DNA of 64,000 bases, taken from Nitrospirales bacterium (lineage in GTDB: Bacteria > Nitrospirota > Nitrospiria > Nitrospirales > UBA8639). Below, one piece after another: positions 46,269-54,976 of the stretch. Made by a program: the position numbers and the translations under genes. The notes under the pieces are model-generated. The model was given only the letters and a program-made list of their open reading frames with translations. It did not search any database and was not told where the DNA came from. The number at the start of each line of letters is the position of its first letter. The stretch's first letter is position 1. The stretch spans positions 171,291 to 235,290 of the forward strand of contig JAJDBM010000047.1 of the NCBI GenBank assembly GCA_029261355.1, in the 5' to 3' direction.

Positions 46269-47573
46269 TCACTTCAAAAAATATTTCCCCAAATCAATTT
46301 TATACTTCCAAGGATCAAGAATGGTAAGAATCTCACGATCGCCACTTGAGGAGCCTGCAATTGAAAGATCCTCAATAAGTGGAATATCAAGAATCTTTCC
46401 TTGCTGATCAAAGATAATTTTCACTGTGGGTTTTAAAGGAACAGTGCCATTGGATTTCAACACCACCGCTCTCTCTCCGGAGGAGAGGCTCACAAAACTA
46501 CCGATGGGATAGACACCCAAACAACGAATCAGCGCTTCGACTGGCATGGCCCGTACCGTTCCACGTTTCGCGTCCTGATAGAGTTTTCGTACAGCCATCG
46601 CAGTCGGCAAGCATGTCGAGCCACCCCATGGACTAATCAGAGCATCAAATTGATCAATAAATGCCACCACGTCACTTACGAGCGAGATATCATCAGCCTT
46701 AAGTCGTTGAGGGTAGCCTGATCCATCTTGCCGTTCATGATGTTCTGCGACAACGCGATGAACAGCGGAGGGAATGCTTGGGCAACAATCCAAAATAGCC
46801 AAGCCTAACTCCACGTGTCGCTTAAAGACCACTTCGTCCTCATCAAACAAATTGTGTCGACGTCGCAGAATATTGCGAGGAATCCGAACATGTCCAACAT
46901 CATGCAACAGGGCACCCAGCGCAACGTGTTGCAAAGACTCTTCATCAAAGTTGAGTTGAATTCCCACCATAATTGACAGGACGGCCACATCCACCACATG
47001 ACCATAGAGGGCCTTATCAAATGCACGAAGATTTTGAATTAAGATCGACTCGACCATGGCCTCACCTTGACTGAATACTTGCCCCAGCAGGGCGTCCGTC
47101 ATAAACTTCAATTTTTGATGACTGATGGCTTCTCCAGTCTTTACCCCTTCAAAAACAGCCTCAACAGCTTGAATCGTATCATTTCTGACCATTTGCGCCG
47201 CATGATGTGCAGAAAGAGAATTTTCCCCAGAACAATCTAGTCCCTCCGTCACTTCGTCCGTCCCCCCAGTCCTGATGACGGCTATTTCAGAAGATACTTC
47301 TTGACCAGCCTTCGATTCGAAACATTCCTCCCCACTGTCATTAACATCGAGACCACGTGAGGGATCAATCAGCACTTCTTTAATATCAGACCTCTTGAGC
47401 TTGTCGATTTCTTCCTGATTGTGCAGAAGACGATTGTGTCGAAAAAGAGGAGACTTCCACCACGATTCGTCGACTCCGATCAAAAACATTCCGACTGTAA
47501 GCTGATGGGTTTCGATTCGCTTGATAGTTGAGGTAGGTGAAGAACGCGAGAGAATATTTGATTCCTTTGACAT
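46269..47573 (-). CDS. HD-GYP domain c-di-GMP phosphodiesterase
   Basis: A 434-residue protein. An N-terminal DUF3391-like part (LTVGMFLIGVDESWWKSP) leads to an HD-GYP domain: HDVGH at 224-228 and HHERQDGSGYP at 278-288, the full signature for c-di-GMP breakdown to pGpG or GMP. A spacer of acidic, Ser/Gly-rich sequence (about 78-125) connects them, and the last ~80 residues are a beta-rich tail. Together with GGDEF and PilZ genes nearby it completes a c-di-GMP circuit. Same direction as its neighbours. Confidence 0.9.
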   Translation of the reverse strand: MSKESNILSRSSPTSTIKRIETHQLTVGMFLIGVDESWWKSPLFRHNRLLHNQEEIDKLKRSDIKEVLIDPSRGLDVNDSGEECFESKAGQEVSSEIAVIRTGGTDEVTEGLDCSGENSLSAHHAAQMVRNDTIQAVEAVFEGVKTGEAISHQKLKFMTDALLGQVFSQGEAMVESILIQNLRAFDKALYGHVVDVAVLSIMVGIQLNFDEESLQHVALGALLHDVGHVRIPRNILRRRHNLFDEDEVVFKRHVELGLAILDCCPSIPSAVHRVVAEHHERQDGSGYPQRLKADDISLVSDVVAFIDQFDALISPWGGSTCLPTAMAVRKLYQDAKRGTVRAMPVEALIRCLGVYPIGSFVSLSSGERAVVLKSNGTVPLKPTVKIIFDQQGKILDIPLIEDLSIAGSSSGDREILTILDPWKYKIDLGKYFLK

Positions 47574-47638
47574 AGGACAATAGTCAATCAGGTGATAAAC
47601 AAATCAGGACCTCTATACCTCCGGCTTAGCTCATGAAG

Positions 47639-47995
47639 TTAATTGACGACACTGGCTGAACGTGGACTCAGAAGCATCGCCTCGTCGACGGAAGAAACAA
47701 TTTGAATCATCTTAGGAATATTCGCAAGATCTAATACCTGGCGAACATAGGGTTGCGGATTCACGATGGTCAATTGGGCTTGTTTGATTTTTAAATTTTG
47801 ATGCGCGATGACAAGAAGCCCCAAGGCGGAACTATCAACAAATGTGATACTTTCCATATTGAGAATAATATGTGAACAACCTTCCCGTTCGATGCGTTCA
47901 ACAGTATCTTTGAAGTTTTTTCTAGCCCCAAAATCAAACCGACCATCTAGAACAAGGACAACATTCCCCTTGTCTTGCTTCTCTGTAATTTGCAT
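47639..47995 (-). CDS. STAS-domain anti-sigma factor antagonist
   Basis: A 118-residue STAS protein with phosphorylatable serines 55-56 in TFVDSSALG, the SpoIIAA/RsbV pattern. When unphosphorylated it should bind an anti-sigma kinase, such as the receiver-HATPase protein encoded ~5 kb downstream. It lies upstream of the HD-GYP gene (65-base gap) and has a perfect GCCGATAA box in its upstream region. The partner sigma factor is not in the window. Confidence 0.88.
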   Translation of the reverse strand: MQITEKQDKGNVVLVLDGRFDFGARKNFKDTVERIEREGCSHIILNMESITFVDSSALGLLVIAHQNLKIKQAQLTIVNPQPYVRQVLDLANIPKMIQIVSSVDEAMLLSPRSASVVN

Positions 47996-48107
47996 AGCTT
48001 CCTCCTCTTACACTCTAGGCACCTATCTTATTCGAGACAACGGTCTTCAAAACACTTCAAGTACGATTCTCATTTATCATGAAAAAAAGATTGAGAACGT
48101 ATCTATA

Positions 48108-48115
48108 TTATCGGC
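48108..48115 (-). promoter_or_regulatory. Perfect sigma-28 -10 box upstream of the STAS gene
   Basis: Minus-strand GCCGATAA, 8 of 8 to the sigma-28 -10 consensus, about 110 bases before the STAS ATG. The -35 region is weak: TATAATTT is nine bases upstream instead of eleven. It is a candidate promoter for STAS and HD-GYP. Confidence 0.4.
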
Positions 48116-48184
48116 AGCAGTGAAAAATTATAAAGCCAAAAGAAAGAGGAAATCGTAGTTCCTTCAATCTTCGGTCTACAGCTT

Positions 48185-48210
48185 CTGTATCGCATCAGAC
48201 GCGATAACAG
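48185..48210 (-). terminator. Hairpin after the PilZ gene (weak)
   Basis: CTGTATCGC and GCGATAACAG pair with one bulged base around a 7-base loop, 24 bases after the PilZ stop. There is no T-run, so termination would be weak; it could protect the 3' end or be incidental. Confidence 0.3.
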
Positions 48211-48233
48211 TTTCCACTATCATGTTCGTCCCG

Positions 48234-48626
48234 TTAATCTTTTCCCTTGAGACCAACATGCTCACAAAACTCCTGCTCTACTTGCTCAACAAGATCATCC
48301 CGACTATTCAGGAGAATGAGATTCTGAAGATGCTGAGCACTTTCCTGGCCAAGTATTTCAGTAAATTGAAGTGCAAGCCCACCAGTCTCAATACGCTGAA
48401 CTCGCCCAGTCGCTTGTACGCACATCGCGCCTTGCCCTCCGTCAAGAATCAACATGACTTGACAAGGAGTGTCAATAGGAAGGGTCCCTTCGCACGTCAA
48501 ATACATGCCCTTCATGCTAATATCCCCAAGCGTACCCTTAATAAATACTTTCCCTCCAGTCAACAATTCAGCCTGAAGCTTCACCTGAACTCGAGTAAAC
48601 TCTCTTTGCTCGCTATGAGAATCCAT
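48234..48626 (-). CDS. PilZ-domain c-di-GMP-binding protein
   Basis: About 130 residues with both PilZ motifs: RxxxR (Arg8 to Arg12 in REFTRV) and DxSxxG (Asp35, Ser37, Gly40 in GDISMKGMYL). It should bind c-di-GMP and alter motility or polysaccharide output. The ATG used has AAGGAG ten bases upstream; the earlier ATG (48647) has no such site. The gene is just downstream of cheX, so c-di-GMP may act on chemosensory set 2. Confidence 0.87.
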   Translation of the reverse strand: MDSHSEQREFTRVQVKLQAELLTGGKVFIKGTLGDISMKGMYLTCEGTLPIDTPCQVMLILDGGQGAMCVQATGRVQRIETGGLALQFTEILGQESAQHLQNLILLNSRDDLVEQVEQEFCEHVGLKGKD

Positions 48627-48656
48627 ACGGTGGCTGCTCCTTTTCATTCAAGAGAA

Positions 48657-49106
48657 TTATTCACTTTTTTGCCACACCGTGACATACACAGGCTCTCCCT
48701 GACAGTCAAAAAGTAGCTCACTCACTCGCTCATGGTCCGGCATCACGACTGGCTCGAAAGAAGACGGTGTCACGGTGGGAAGTGAAAGTTGACAAGGCTC
48801 AGGAAGAAGCGACTTAATATTTCCAACAATAATATTGGATAGTTCATACATAGCATCACGTTGATCTTCATCCGTCACAACATTCGGCTCTTTACTAAAG
48901 ATGACCCCAGCTGCCGAACGCGCAAGCATTTCAGAACCCTGTAAAAACACGGTGCCATTCCATGCACCAGAAATACTCACTTGTCCAGTCAAAGCTCCAT
49001 CGGTTGGCGGCGGAATAGAGGCATGACTCACTTGAATATCGAGTCCAAGCATTGACTGCCACGTAGCTTCTGTAATTTCTAATATTTCCTGCTCAAGAAA
49101 CTGCAT
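48657..49106 (-). CDS. cheX: CheX-like chemotaxis phosphatase
   Basis: A 149-residue CheC/CheX-family protein. The active helix is YELSNIIVGN with Glu88 and Asn91, plus the SGAWNGTVFLQ strand before it. CheX removes phosphate from CheY-like proteins. Only one active helix is seen, as in CheX and not the two of CheC. The ATG has GGAGG seven bases upstream; the frame is open earlier but overlaps the CheR gene. It may act on the CheY-like protein of set 2. Confidence 0.82.
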   Translation of the reverse strand: MQFLEQEILEITEATWQSMLGLDIQVSHASIPPPTDGALTGQVSISGAWNGTVFLQGSEMLARSAAGVIFSKEPNVVTDEDQRDAMYELSNIIVGNIKSLLPEPCQLSLPTVTPSSFEPVVMPDHERVSELLFDCQGEPVYVTVWQKSE

Positions 49107-49122
49107 AATCGCTCTCCTCCTA

Positions 49123-49944
49123 TCACTTTTTGAGCCGATAGCATGACGTCCCACTGACGGGCACACGCTCAAAGGCCTCATCTAGATTAAGTGTTGTTTC
49201 TGACCCACCTAAAAATAAATACCCGTCAGGACTGAGATTTTGTCGAATTTTTCCTAATATTTGCTTTTTGGTCTCCGTATCAAAATAAATAAGGACATTT
49301 CGTAAAAACACAATATCGAGCTTGGGAAACGTCAACCATTGTCCAATAAGATTCATCTCTTTAAACTCAAAAATCTTCCTTAAGTCCTCATTCACAGACC
49401 ACGACATCCCTTTTTTCGTGAAATACTTCATCAACAATGTAGCAGGCATACCCCGATTAACCTCAAGTTGTGAGTACTTCCCTTCTTGTGTACGGGAAAC
49501 CATTTTACTTGATAAATCAGTCGCAACAAATTTGATATTCCATGAAGCTAATTCCGGAAACTGTTCCCTCATCAAGATTGCGACAGTATAAGGCTCTTGT
49601 CCGCTTGAGCTGGCACCACACCAAAAATTTAAGCTTTTATTGGCGGCGCGTGACTTCATCAACTCTGGAAGAATTACCTCCTTTAACGCATCAAACGGAG
49701 CAACATCTCGAAAAAAACTTGTTTCGTTTGTAGTCATGGCATCAATCACTCGTTTATGCAATGCTCCAAATGGTGCCATGCGCAACTTACTCACCAGGTC
49801 GTTCAAGGACAGAAGCCCTTCGTCTTTCGCAATCGGTTCAAGGCGAGCCCTGATAAGATATTCTTTTTCAGGCTCTAAGACGATTGCGGCTCGAGTTCGT
49901 ACTAGGTCACTAATAAATGCTAGTCCATTTGCATCAATGTCCAC
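49123..49944 (-). CDS. cheR: Chemotaxis protein methyltransferase CheR (second copy)
   Basis: A 273-residue CheR with TTNETSFFRD, SAM loop FWCGASSSGQEPYTVA and IVFLRNVLIYFD. The GTG start has GAGGA six bases upstream. It lies in the order cheB-cheR-cheX, which is the usual adaptation module. Gap of 16 bases to cheX. Confidence 0.93.
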   Translation of the reverse strand: MDIDANGLAFISDLVRTRAAIVLEPEKEYLIRARLEPIAKDEGLLSLNDLVSKLRMAPFGALHKRVIDAMTTNETSFFRDVAPFDALKEVILPELMKSRAANKSLNFWCGASSSGQEPYTVAILMREQFPELASWNIKFVATDLSSKMVSRTQEGKYSQLEVNRGMPATLLMKYFTKKGMSWSVNEDLRKIFEFKEMNLIGQWLTFPKLDIVFLRNVLIYFDTETKKQILGKIRQNLSPDGYLFLGGSETTLNLDEAFERVPVSGTSCYRLKK

Positions 49945-49990
49945 AAAAAATCCTCACTTTACGCAATAGTATGGACGGGAAGAAAAATTG

Positions 49991-51088
49991 TTAGGCGCCA
50001 ACAGCGACTGCAGCACGCCCCAAAAGAATTCTACGTCGAATCTCACTCGCAATTTCTGAAAGGGGAAGTATTTTCTCAGCTAAACCTGCATGAGCAACAG
50101 CCCCAGGCATGCCCCAGACAACACTGGTGGCTTCATCTTGCACGACCACCTGGCCTCCTATTTCTCGAATAACCTCACATCCGCGAAGACCATCTTGTCC
50201 CATACCTGTTAAAATCACTGCTAAAGAATGCTTTCCATATACTTTGGCAACCGAGCGAAACAAAACATCAACGGCTGGTCGACATGAATTTTCTCGTTCA
50301 TCTTGATTCATAGCCAGTTCTATGGTCATACCCTTTTTGACCACTACCATATGAAAATCACCAGGAGCAATCCATATTTCTCCCGCTTTTAGGACAGCTC
50401 CAGCCACGCCCTCATGAACAGGAAGCTCACATTTTAGAGACAATCGGTCAGCAAGACATTTGGTGAAAACGGGGGGCATATGTTGAACCAACACAATGGG
50501 GACAGGAAAGTCCTTGGGTATCGAAGGAAGAAAATCGGCCAAGGCATTTGGCCCTCCAGTGGAGACTCCAATCGCCAACACATCGATACGAGACGGTGCT
50601 GCAGGTTTGAGTGGCACGGTCGCTGTTGGCTTCACGGTAACGTGTGTTGGTGTAGGGACAGGCGACAAAGGAACGCCCAGATGAGGACAGAGGGATTTAA
50701 TCTTAGGAAGTAATTCATCTCGGACACGTTCCATGGCTAAGGTCGCACTTCCCACATTCGCCGGCTTAGTGACATAATCATTTGCCCCACGAGACAACGC
50801 TTCAAGGGTCTCGCGAGCGGCACGTTGACTCAGGGTGCTAAACATGATGATTGGCAGCATTTTATTTGTTTTTCGAATTTCACTGACCGCTGTCAGACCA
50901 TCCATTTCAGGCATTTCGATATCCATAGTCACAAGGTCAGGGTTGACTTGAGTAATCATAGCCAACGCAATCTTCCCCGTCGCCGCCTTTCCGACTATTT
51001 CAATCATCGGATCTTTACTTAATTCATCAGAAAGAATTCGACGAATCACGACTGAATCATCGACGATGAGCACTTTAATCTTTGGCAT
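49991..51088 (-). CDS. cheB: Chemotaxis response regulator methylesterase CheB (first copy)
   Basis: A 365-residue CheB: receiver (Asp56 in VTMDIEMPEMDG) joined by a Pro/Thr-rich linker (about 135-170) to the methylesterase domain with the Ser-His-Asp set in IGVSTGGP, LVQHMPP and MGQDGLRG. It removes receptor methyl groups and amides when phosphorylated. AGGAG is eight bases before ATG. Confidence 0.95.
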   Translation of the reverse strand: MPKIKVLIVDDSVVIRRILSDELSKDPMIEIVGKAATGKIALAMITQVNPDLVTMDIEMPEMDGLTAVSEIRKTNKMLPIIMFSTLSQRAARETLEALSRGANDYVTKPANVGSATLAMERVRDELLPKIKSLCPHLGVPLSPVPTPTHVTVKPTATVPLKPAAPSRIDVLAIGVSTGGPNALADFLPSIPKDFPVPIVLVQHMPPVFTKCLADRLSLKCELPVHEGVAGAVLKAGEIWIAPGDFHMVVVKKGMTIELAMNQDERENSCRPAVDVLFRSVAKVYGKHSLAVILTGMGQDGLRGCEVIREIGGQVVVQDEATSVVWGMPGAVAHAGLAEKILPLSEIASEIRRRILLGRAAVAVGA

Positions 51089-51173
51089 AAATCTAACTCC
51101 TAATCAGTAAAAAGCGAGGAGTCCTTTCAATAGAAAGAACAAACACTTGCTGCTTACCTTTCACCATTTACCC

Positions 51174-51539
51174 CTACTTAATGCCGAGTAACTTTAATTT
51201 TGCCTGAATAACATCTTTCGTAAACGGCTTCATCACATATTCATTCGCACCCGCGGCCAAAGCTTTCCCCATTTGCGAAGCCTCAGTTTCTGTCGTAACC
51301 ATCATGACCGGAGTCTTCCGATGAGTCGGATCTGAGCGAATGGCACGAACAAATTCCAGGCCGTTCATCACAGGCATATTCCAATCAACAAGGACAACAT
51401 CCGTTTGCCCCATGGACTTTAACTTATCCATACCTTCTTGCCCGTTACCTGCTTCCTCGACGGTCCCACCGACGGCCTGAATTATTTGCTTGAGAATAAT
51501 CCTCATTGCCTTCGAATCATCAATCACTAACGCCTTCAT
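51174..51539 (-). CDS. cheY: CheY-like response regulator (set 2)
   Basis: A 121-residue stand-alone receiver: acidic pair in VIDDSKAMR, Asp52 (LVDWNMPVMNG), Thr in VTTETE and Lys in YVMKPF. It differs from the set-1 CheY in several surface residues, so it may target a different motor protein or output, or act as a phosphate sink. It lies between cheB and the haemoglobin-containing receptor. Confidence 0.92.
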   Translation of the reverse strand: MKALVIDDSKAMRIILKQIIQAVGGTVEEAGNGQEGMDKLKSMGQTDVVLVDWNMPVMNGLEFVRAIRSDPTHRKTPVMMVTTETEASQMGKALAAGANEYVMKPFTKDVIQAKLKLLGIK

Positions 51540-51646
51540 AAAAACCTCCCTTTATTTCTTTCCACTGATGAAATCAGTCAAACGTCCCAGTAAGGAGTGA
51601 GAAAGTATTTGGTCACTTCCTACATACTCCTTACTATGAATAGCTT

Positions 51647-54469
51647 CTACTGCAATGCCGCGAGCGTTTGGACAACGGACTGTAGATTGGCTGCCATTTT
51701 TGAAAGCTCAGCCGCTGAAGTTTGCGTTTGAACGGCACCTTCTGCGGTTCCTTTTGCCGCTTCGGCTACATTTAGAATATTACTCGCAATCTCATCTGTC
51801 CCCTGTGAAGCTTGACTGACATTTCGGGTCATTTCATTTGTGGTAGCCAATTGTTCTTCAACAGCACTCGCGATGGTATTCATGAAATCATTGACTTGCT
51901 TGATGATCCCTCCGATATGTCCAATAGCATCGACCGCACCCTTGGTATCACCCTGAATCGTTTCAATCATTTTGCCAATATTTTCAGTGGCCTTTGTTGT
52001 CTCTTTCGCGAGCTCCTTCACTTCATTCGCCACAACCGCAAACCCTTTACCAGCTTCACCGGCTCGTGCGGCTTCAATAGTGGCATTGAGGGCCAACAAG
52101 TTCGTTTGTTGAGCAATAGAGGTGATAACTTTGATGATACTGCCAATCTCCGCACTGCTTTCACCGAGCTTACCGACAGTTACATTTGTCTCTTCTGCCA
52201 CCGAGACGGCTTCACTCGCGACCTTTGCCGCATCCGTCGTGGTTTTAGCAATTTCCTTAAAGCTCGCACTCAATTCTTCTGAGCCGGTTGCCACACTTTG
52301 AACATTTTTACTCACTTCCTCTGCAGCGGCGGATACGACAGTGGCTTGACTCGAAGTTTCTTCTGCAGCGGCTCCCATCGTACTACTCACAGACGTCAGT
52401 TCTTCAGAGGCACTTGCCAGCGTCGTGGAAATATCAGCGACTTCACTCACCCCTTCTTTGAGTTTGGCCCCTATTGCCTTTTCTTTCTCAGTGGCTTCTT
52501 TTATTTTTGCTTCAGTCGCTAATTTTTCGGTAATCACTTCCCACGTCACCATGGGACCGAGGTATTTTTGATTATTGTCATAAATAGCATTCACCAAGAG
52601 ATCTAAGGTTTCATCGCCCACTTTAATGTGTGCTTGATGCGGTAAATTTTTGGGATCAGCCAAGAGTTTGCGTTGATGATCTGGCACCTTATGAAACACA
52701 TCAATGGAATGTCCCAACATTTGTTCAACCTTGATGGGAAGAAGATGTTCGATACTCTTTAACGTTTTCGTCGAGGCTGGATTCATATACTGAATCTTCA
52801 AATCAAGATCAGCACACATGACATTGATCGGAGCATTCTCCATCATTGACATTACTCGTGCCATCTCCGTCTCAGTCCTTAATTTCTCAGTGATGACTTC
52901 CCATGTGACCATAGGCCCCAAATAGTTACCACTATTGTCATAAATCGCGCTCACCAGCAGATCTAACACTTCAGGACCAACGTTAATATTGGCACGATGG
53001 GGCAAGTTCTTCGGATCTTTTAAAAGAGCTCGTTGATGAGCAGGATTCTTGTGAAAAATATCAATATTTTGCCCAATCAACTCTTCCACCTTGCAAGGAA
53101 GGTATTCTTCCAATGTTTTTAATGTCTTGGAAGAAGACGGATTACAATATTGGATCCGCAGATCCAAGTCGGCATAGAGCACATTGGTTGGGGTATTCTC
53201 CATCATGGACATCACCCGAGCCATCTCGGTCTCAGTCTTCAATTTTTCGGTAATGACTTCCCAAGTGACCATGGGCCCCAAATAGTTGCCACTATTGTCA
53301 TAAATGGCGCTCACTAGCAGATCTAAAACCTCAGGGCCAACATTGATATTGGCCCGATGGGGTAGATTTTTCGGATCATTTAACAGGTTCCGTTGGTGTG
53401 ATGGATTTTTATGGAAGACATCAATATTTTGTCCAATGAGATCATCCACTTTAATTGGCAGATGTTGTTCAATGGTCTTGAGGGTCTTGATGGAAGCCGG
53501 ATTAGCATATTTGATTCGCAAATCTCGATCAGCAAACAGGACATTAATCGGAGCGTTCTCCATCATGTTGGAGACCCGCGCCGCTCGTATCTCTGCCCTC
53601 TTCTCATCGGTCACATCTGTAGCAAATTTGACAACCTTAGATGGACGTCCAGCTGAATCCATAAGTGCGTTATACGAGGCTCGAATCCAAACTTCTCTCC
53701 CCCCCTTCCCGAGTCGTCTATACGTTCCCGCCTCGGATTCCCCGCGATTCAACTTTGCCCAAAAAGCCTGATATTCTGGACTCGCCGCAAATTCCGGGTC
53801 TGCAAACATTCGATGGTGTTGCCCCTTAATTTCATCCAAGGTATAGCCCAGGGTTTTCAAGAAGTTTTCATTGGCGTCCAAGATCGTGCCGTCTAAAGTA
53901 AATTCAATAATGGCCTGCTGTTTATTCAGTGCCTCATACATACTACTAAGCTCAGTAAGATCTTTTTTATGTGCCAATGGAGCATCCATAACCCCGGCAG
54001 AACCTTGAGTTGCCATAACATTCTCCCCCTTCTGACTTGATAAAGATTCATTTTGTACTGCTTGCTCTGTTGGAGCAGTCGTATTCACGATATCTGATGC
54101 AAGGGTCCCAACGAGCCCAATGACTTGGTCAATGAGAGAAGCTGGGACATTCAAGCATTTCAAGGTCTCAACTAAATGTTCGGCGACACGAAGGAAGTGC
54201 TGTTCTTCAATGGCCATATGCGCATGTGCGGGTTTCATCGGAGGACCTTTGTACACCGCTGGTCCACCTAGAGCTTGGGTCAAAAACAGCACTTGTTTCG
54301 CCTTCATCGTTGGGATATCCACATTCTCAAAGAATGGGCGTAAAAGTGGATCACTCAACACACGTTGATATAGAGCCTCCACAGCTGCGGTCACACTCTC
54401 GGATCCTCCTAATTCTTCAAAGAGAGTCACTGTTTTCTCTTCTGTGGTCTCGGCTGTATTCATCGTCAT
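51647..54469 (-). CDS. Cytoplasmic chemoreceptor with truncated haemoglobin and PAS repeats
   Basis: A 940-residue soluble receptor with no TM segment or HAMP. Residues 15-125 match group I truncated haemoglobins: Tyr34 (ALYQRVL, B10), Phe46/47 ([10 protein letters not shown]1), Gln59 (KQVLFL) and His82 as probable proximal haem ligand (KPAHAHM). Residues ~165-290 form a PAS domain of the energy-taxis type, residues ~301-650 are three PAS-like repeats of exactly 120 residues, and the C terminus is a cytoplasmic MCP hairpin ([22 protein letters not shown] tip). The haem should sense O2, NO or redox. AAAGGA is five bases before ATG. The next gene is cheW. Confidence 0.9.
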   Translation of the reverse strand: MTMNTAETTEEKTVTLFEELGGSESVTAAVEALYQRVLSDPLLRPFFENVDIPTMKAKQVLFLTQALGGPAVYKGPPMKPAHAHMAIEEQHFLRVAEHLVETLKCLNVPASLIDQVIGLVGTLASDIVNTTAPTEQAVQNESLSSQKGENVMATQGSAGVMDAPLAHKKDLTELSSMYEALNKQQAIIEFTLDGTILDANENFLKTLGYTLDEIKGQHHRMFADPEFAASPEYQAFWAKLNRGESEAGTYRRLGKGGREVWIRASYNALMDSAGRPSKVVKFATDVTDEKRAEIRAARVSNMMENAPINVLFADRDLRIKYANPASIKTLKTIEQHLPIKVDDLIGQNIDVFHKNPSHQRNLLNDPKNLPHRANINVGPEVLDLLVSAIYDNSGNYLGPMVTWEVITEKLKTETEMARVMSMMENTPTNVLYADLDLRIQYCNPSSSKTLKTLEEYLPCKVEELIGQNIDIFHKNPAHQRALLKDPKNLPHRANINVGPEVLDLLVSAIYDNSGNYLGPMVTWEVITEKLRTETEMARVMSMMENAPINVMCADLDLKIQYMNPASTKTLKSIEHLLPIKVEQMLGHSIDVFHKVPDHQRKLLADPKNLPHQAHIKVGDETLDLLVNAIYDNNQKYLGPMVTWEVITEKLATEAKIKEATEKEKAIGAKLKEGVSEVADISTTLASASEELTSVSSTMGAAAEETSSQATVVSAAAEEVSKNVQSVATGSEELSASFKEIAKTTTDAAKVASEAVSVAEETNVTVGKLGESSAEIGSIIKVITSIAQQTNLLALNATIEAARAGEAGKGFAVVANEVKELAKETTKATENIGKMIETIQGDTKGAVDAIGHIGGIIKQVNDFMNTIASAVEEQLATTNEMTRNVSQASQGTDEIASNILNVAEAAKGTAEGAVQTQTSAAELSKMAANLQSVVQTLAALQ
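52520..53569 (-). repeat. Three tandem 360-base repeats inside the haemoglobin receptor gene
   Basis: Units 53210-53569, 52850-53209 and 52520-52849 encode similar PAS-like segments; each begins MMENAP/TPxNV and ends [15 protein letters not shown]. The exact 120-residue phase shows duplication of whole domains. The first two units are more alike than the third. Confidence 0.85.
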
Positions 54470-54520
54470 GTCAATCCTTTCTCCATTCTGCGAAGTATAT
54501 TTACAGTTGAATTGTCCCTG

Positions 54521-54973
54521 TTAGGCCTCAACAGCAACTAAATTATGGGTCACGGTCATCGCTTTCTCCGTATCAAGTATCAACAGCAGACACCCATCTA
54601 ATTTATGGACCCCAGTAATGAGTTCGCGCGCCGTCCCTTTGACGGTCCTCGGTGGAGGTTCTAATGTAGCTTCTGTGACTTCTAAAACATCTCCTATTTC
54701 ATCCACGAGTAGGCTCACGGCTCCATCATCTGTCTGAATCACGATATTCATGGGCTCCTGATCTGCCGGGCGTTCACTCAGCTCCAAACGTCGCCGAAGA
54801 TCGATGGCAGTCACAATTTGTCCACGAAGATTAATCAGCCCCTGCACCACTTTTGAAGCGAGAGGAACGTTGGTCATATCCTGTAATTTAATCACCTCTT
54901 GAACCATCAACACATCAATACCGAAAAACAGATCATCCAGGTAAAACGTACAATATTGCTTTGGTTCAGACAT
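54521..54973 (-). CDS. cheW: Chemotaxis coupling protein CheW (set 2)
   Basis: A 150-residue CheW (CTFYLDDLFFGIDVLMVQEVIKLQDMT and GLINLRGQIVTAIDLRRRL). It is directly between the haemoglobin receptor and the large CheA, three bases after the CheA stop, so it couples this receptor and this kinase. It differs from the CheW of set 1, mainly in the N-terminal strand. Confidence 0.93.
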   Translation of the reverse strand: MSEPKQYCTFYLDDLFFGIDVLMVQEVIKLQDMTNVPLASKVVQGLINLRGQIVTAIDLRRRLELSERPADQEPMNIVIQTDDGAVSLLVDEIGDVLEVTEATLEPPPRTVKGTARELITGVHKLDGCLLLILDTEKAMTVTHNLVAVEA

Positions 54974-54976
54974 GCC

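Noticed and set aside
52520..53569. Triple repeat as an assembly artefact
   Set aside because: The units differ by many substitutions, so they are not copies made by mis-assembly; long-read checking is still suggested.
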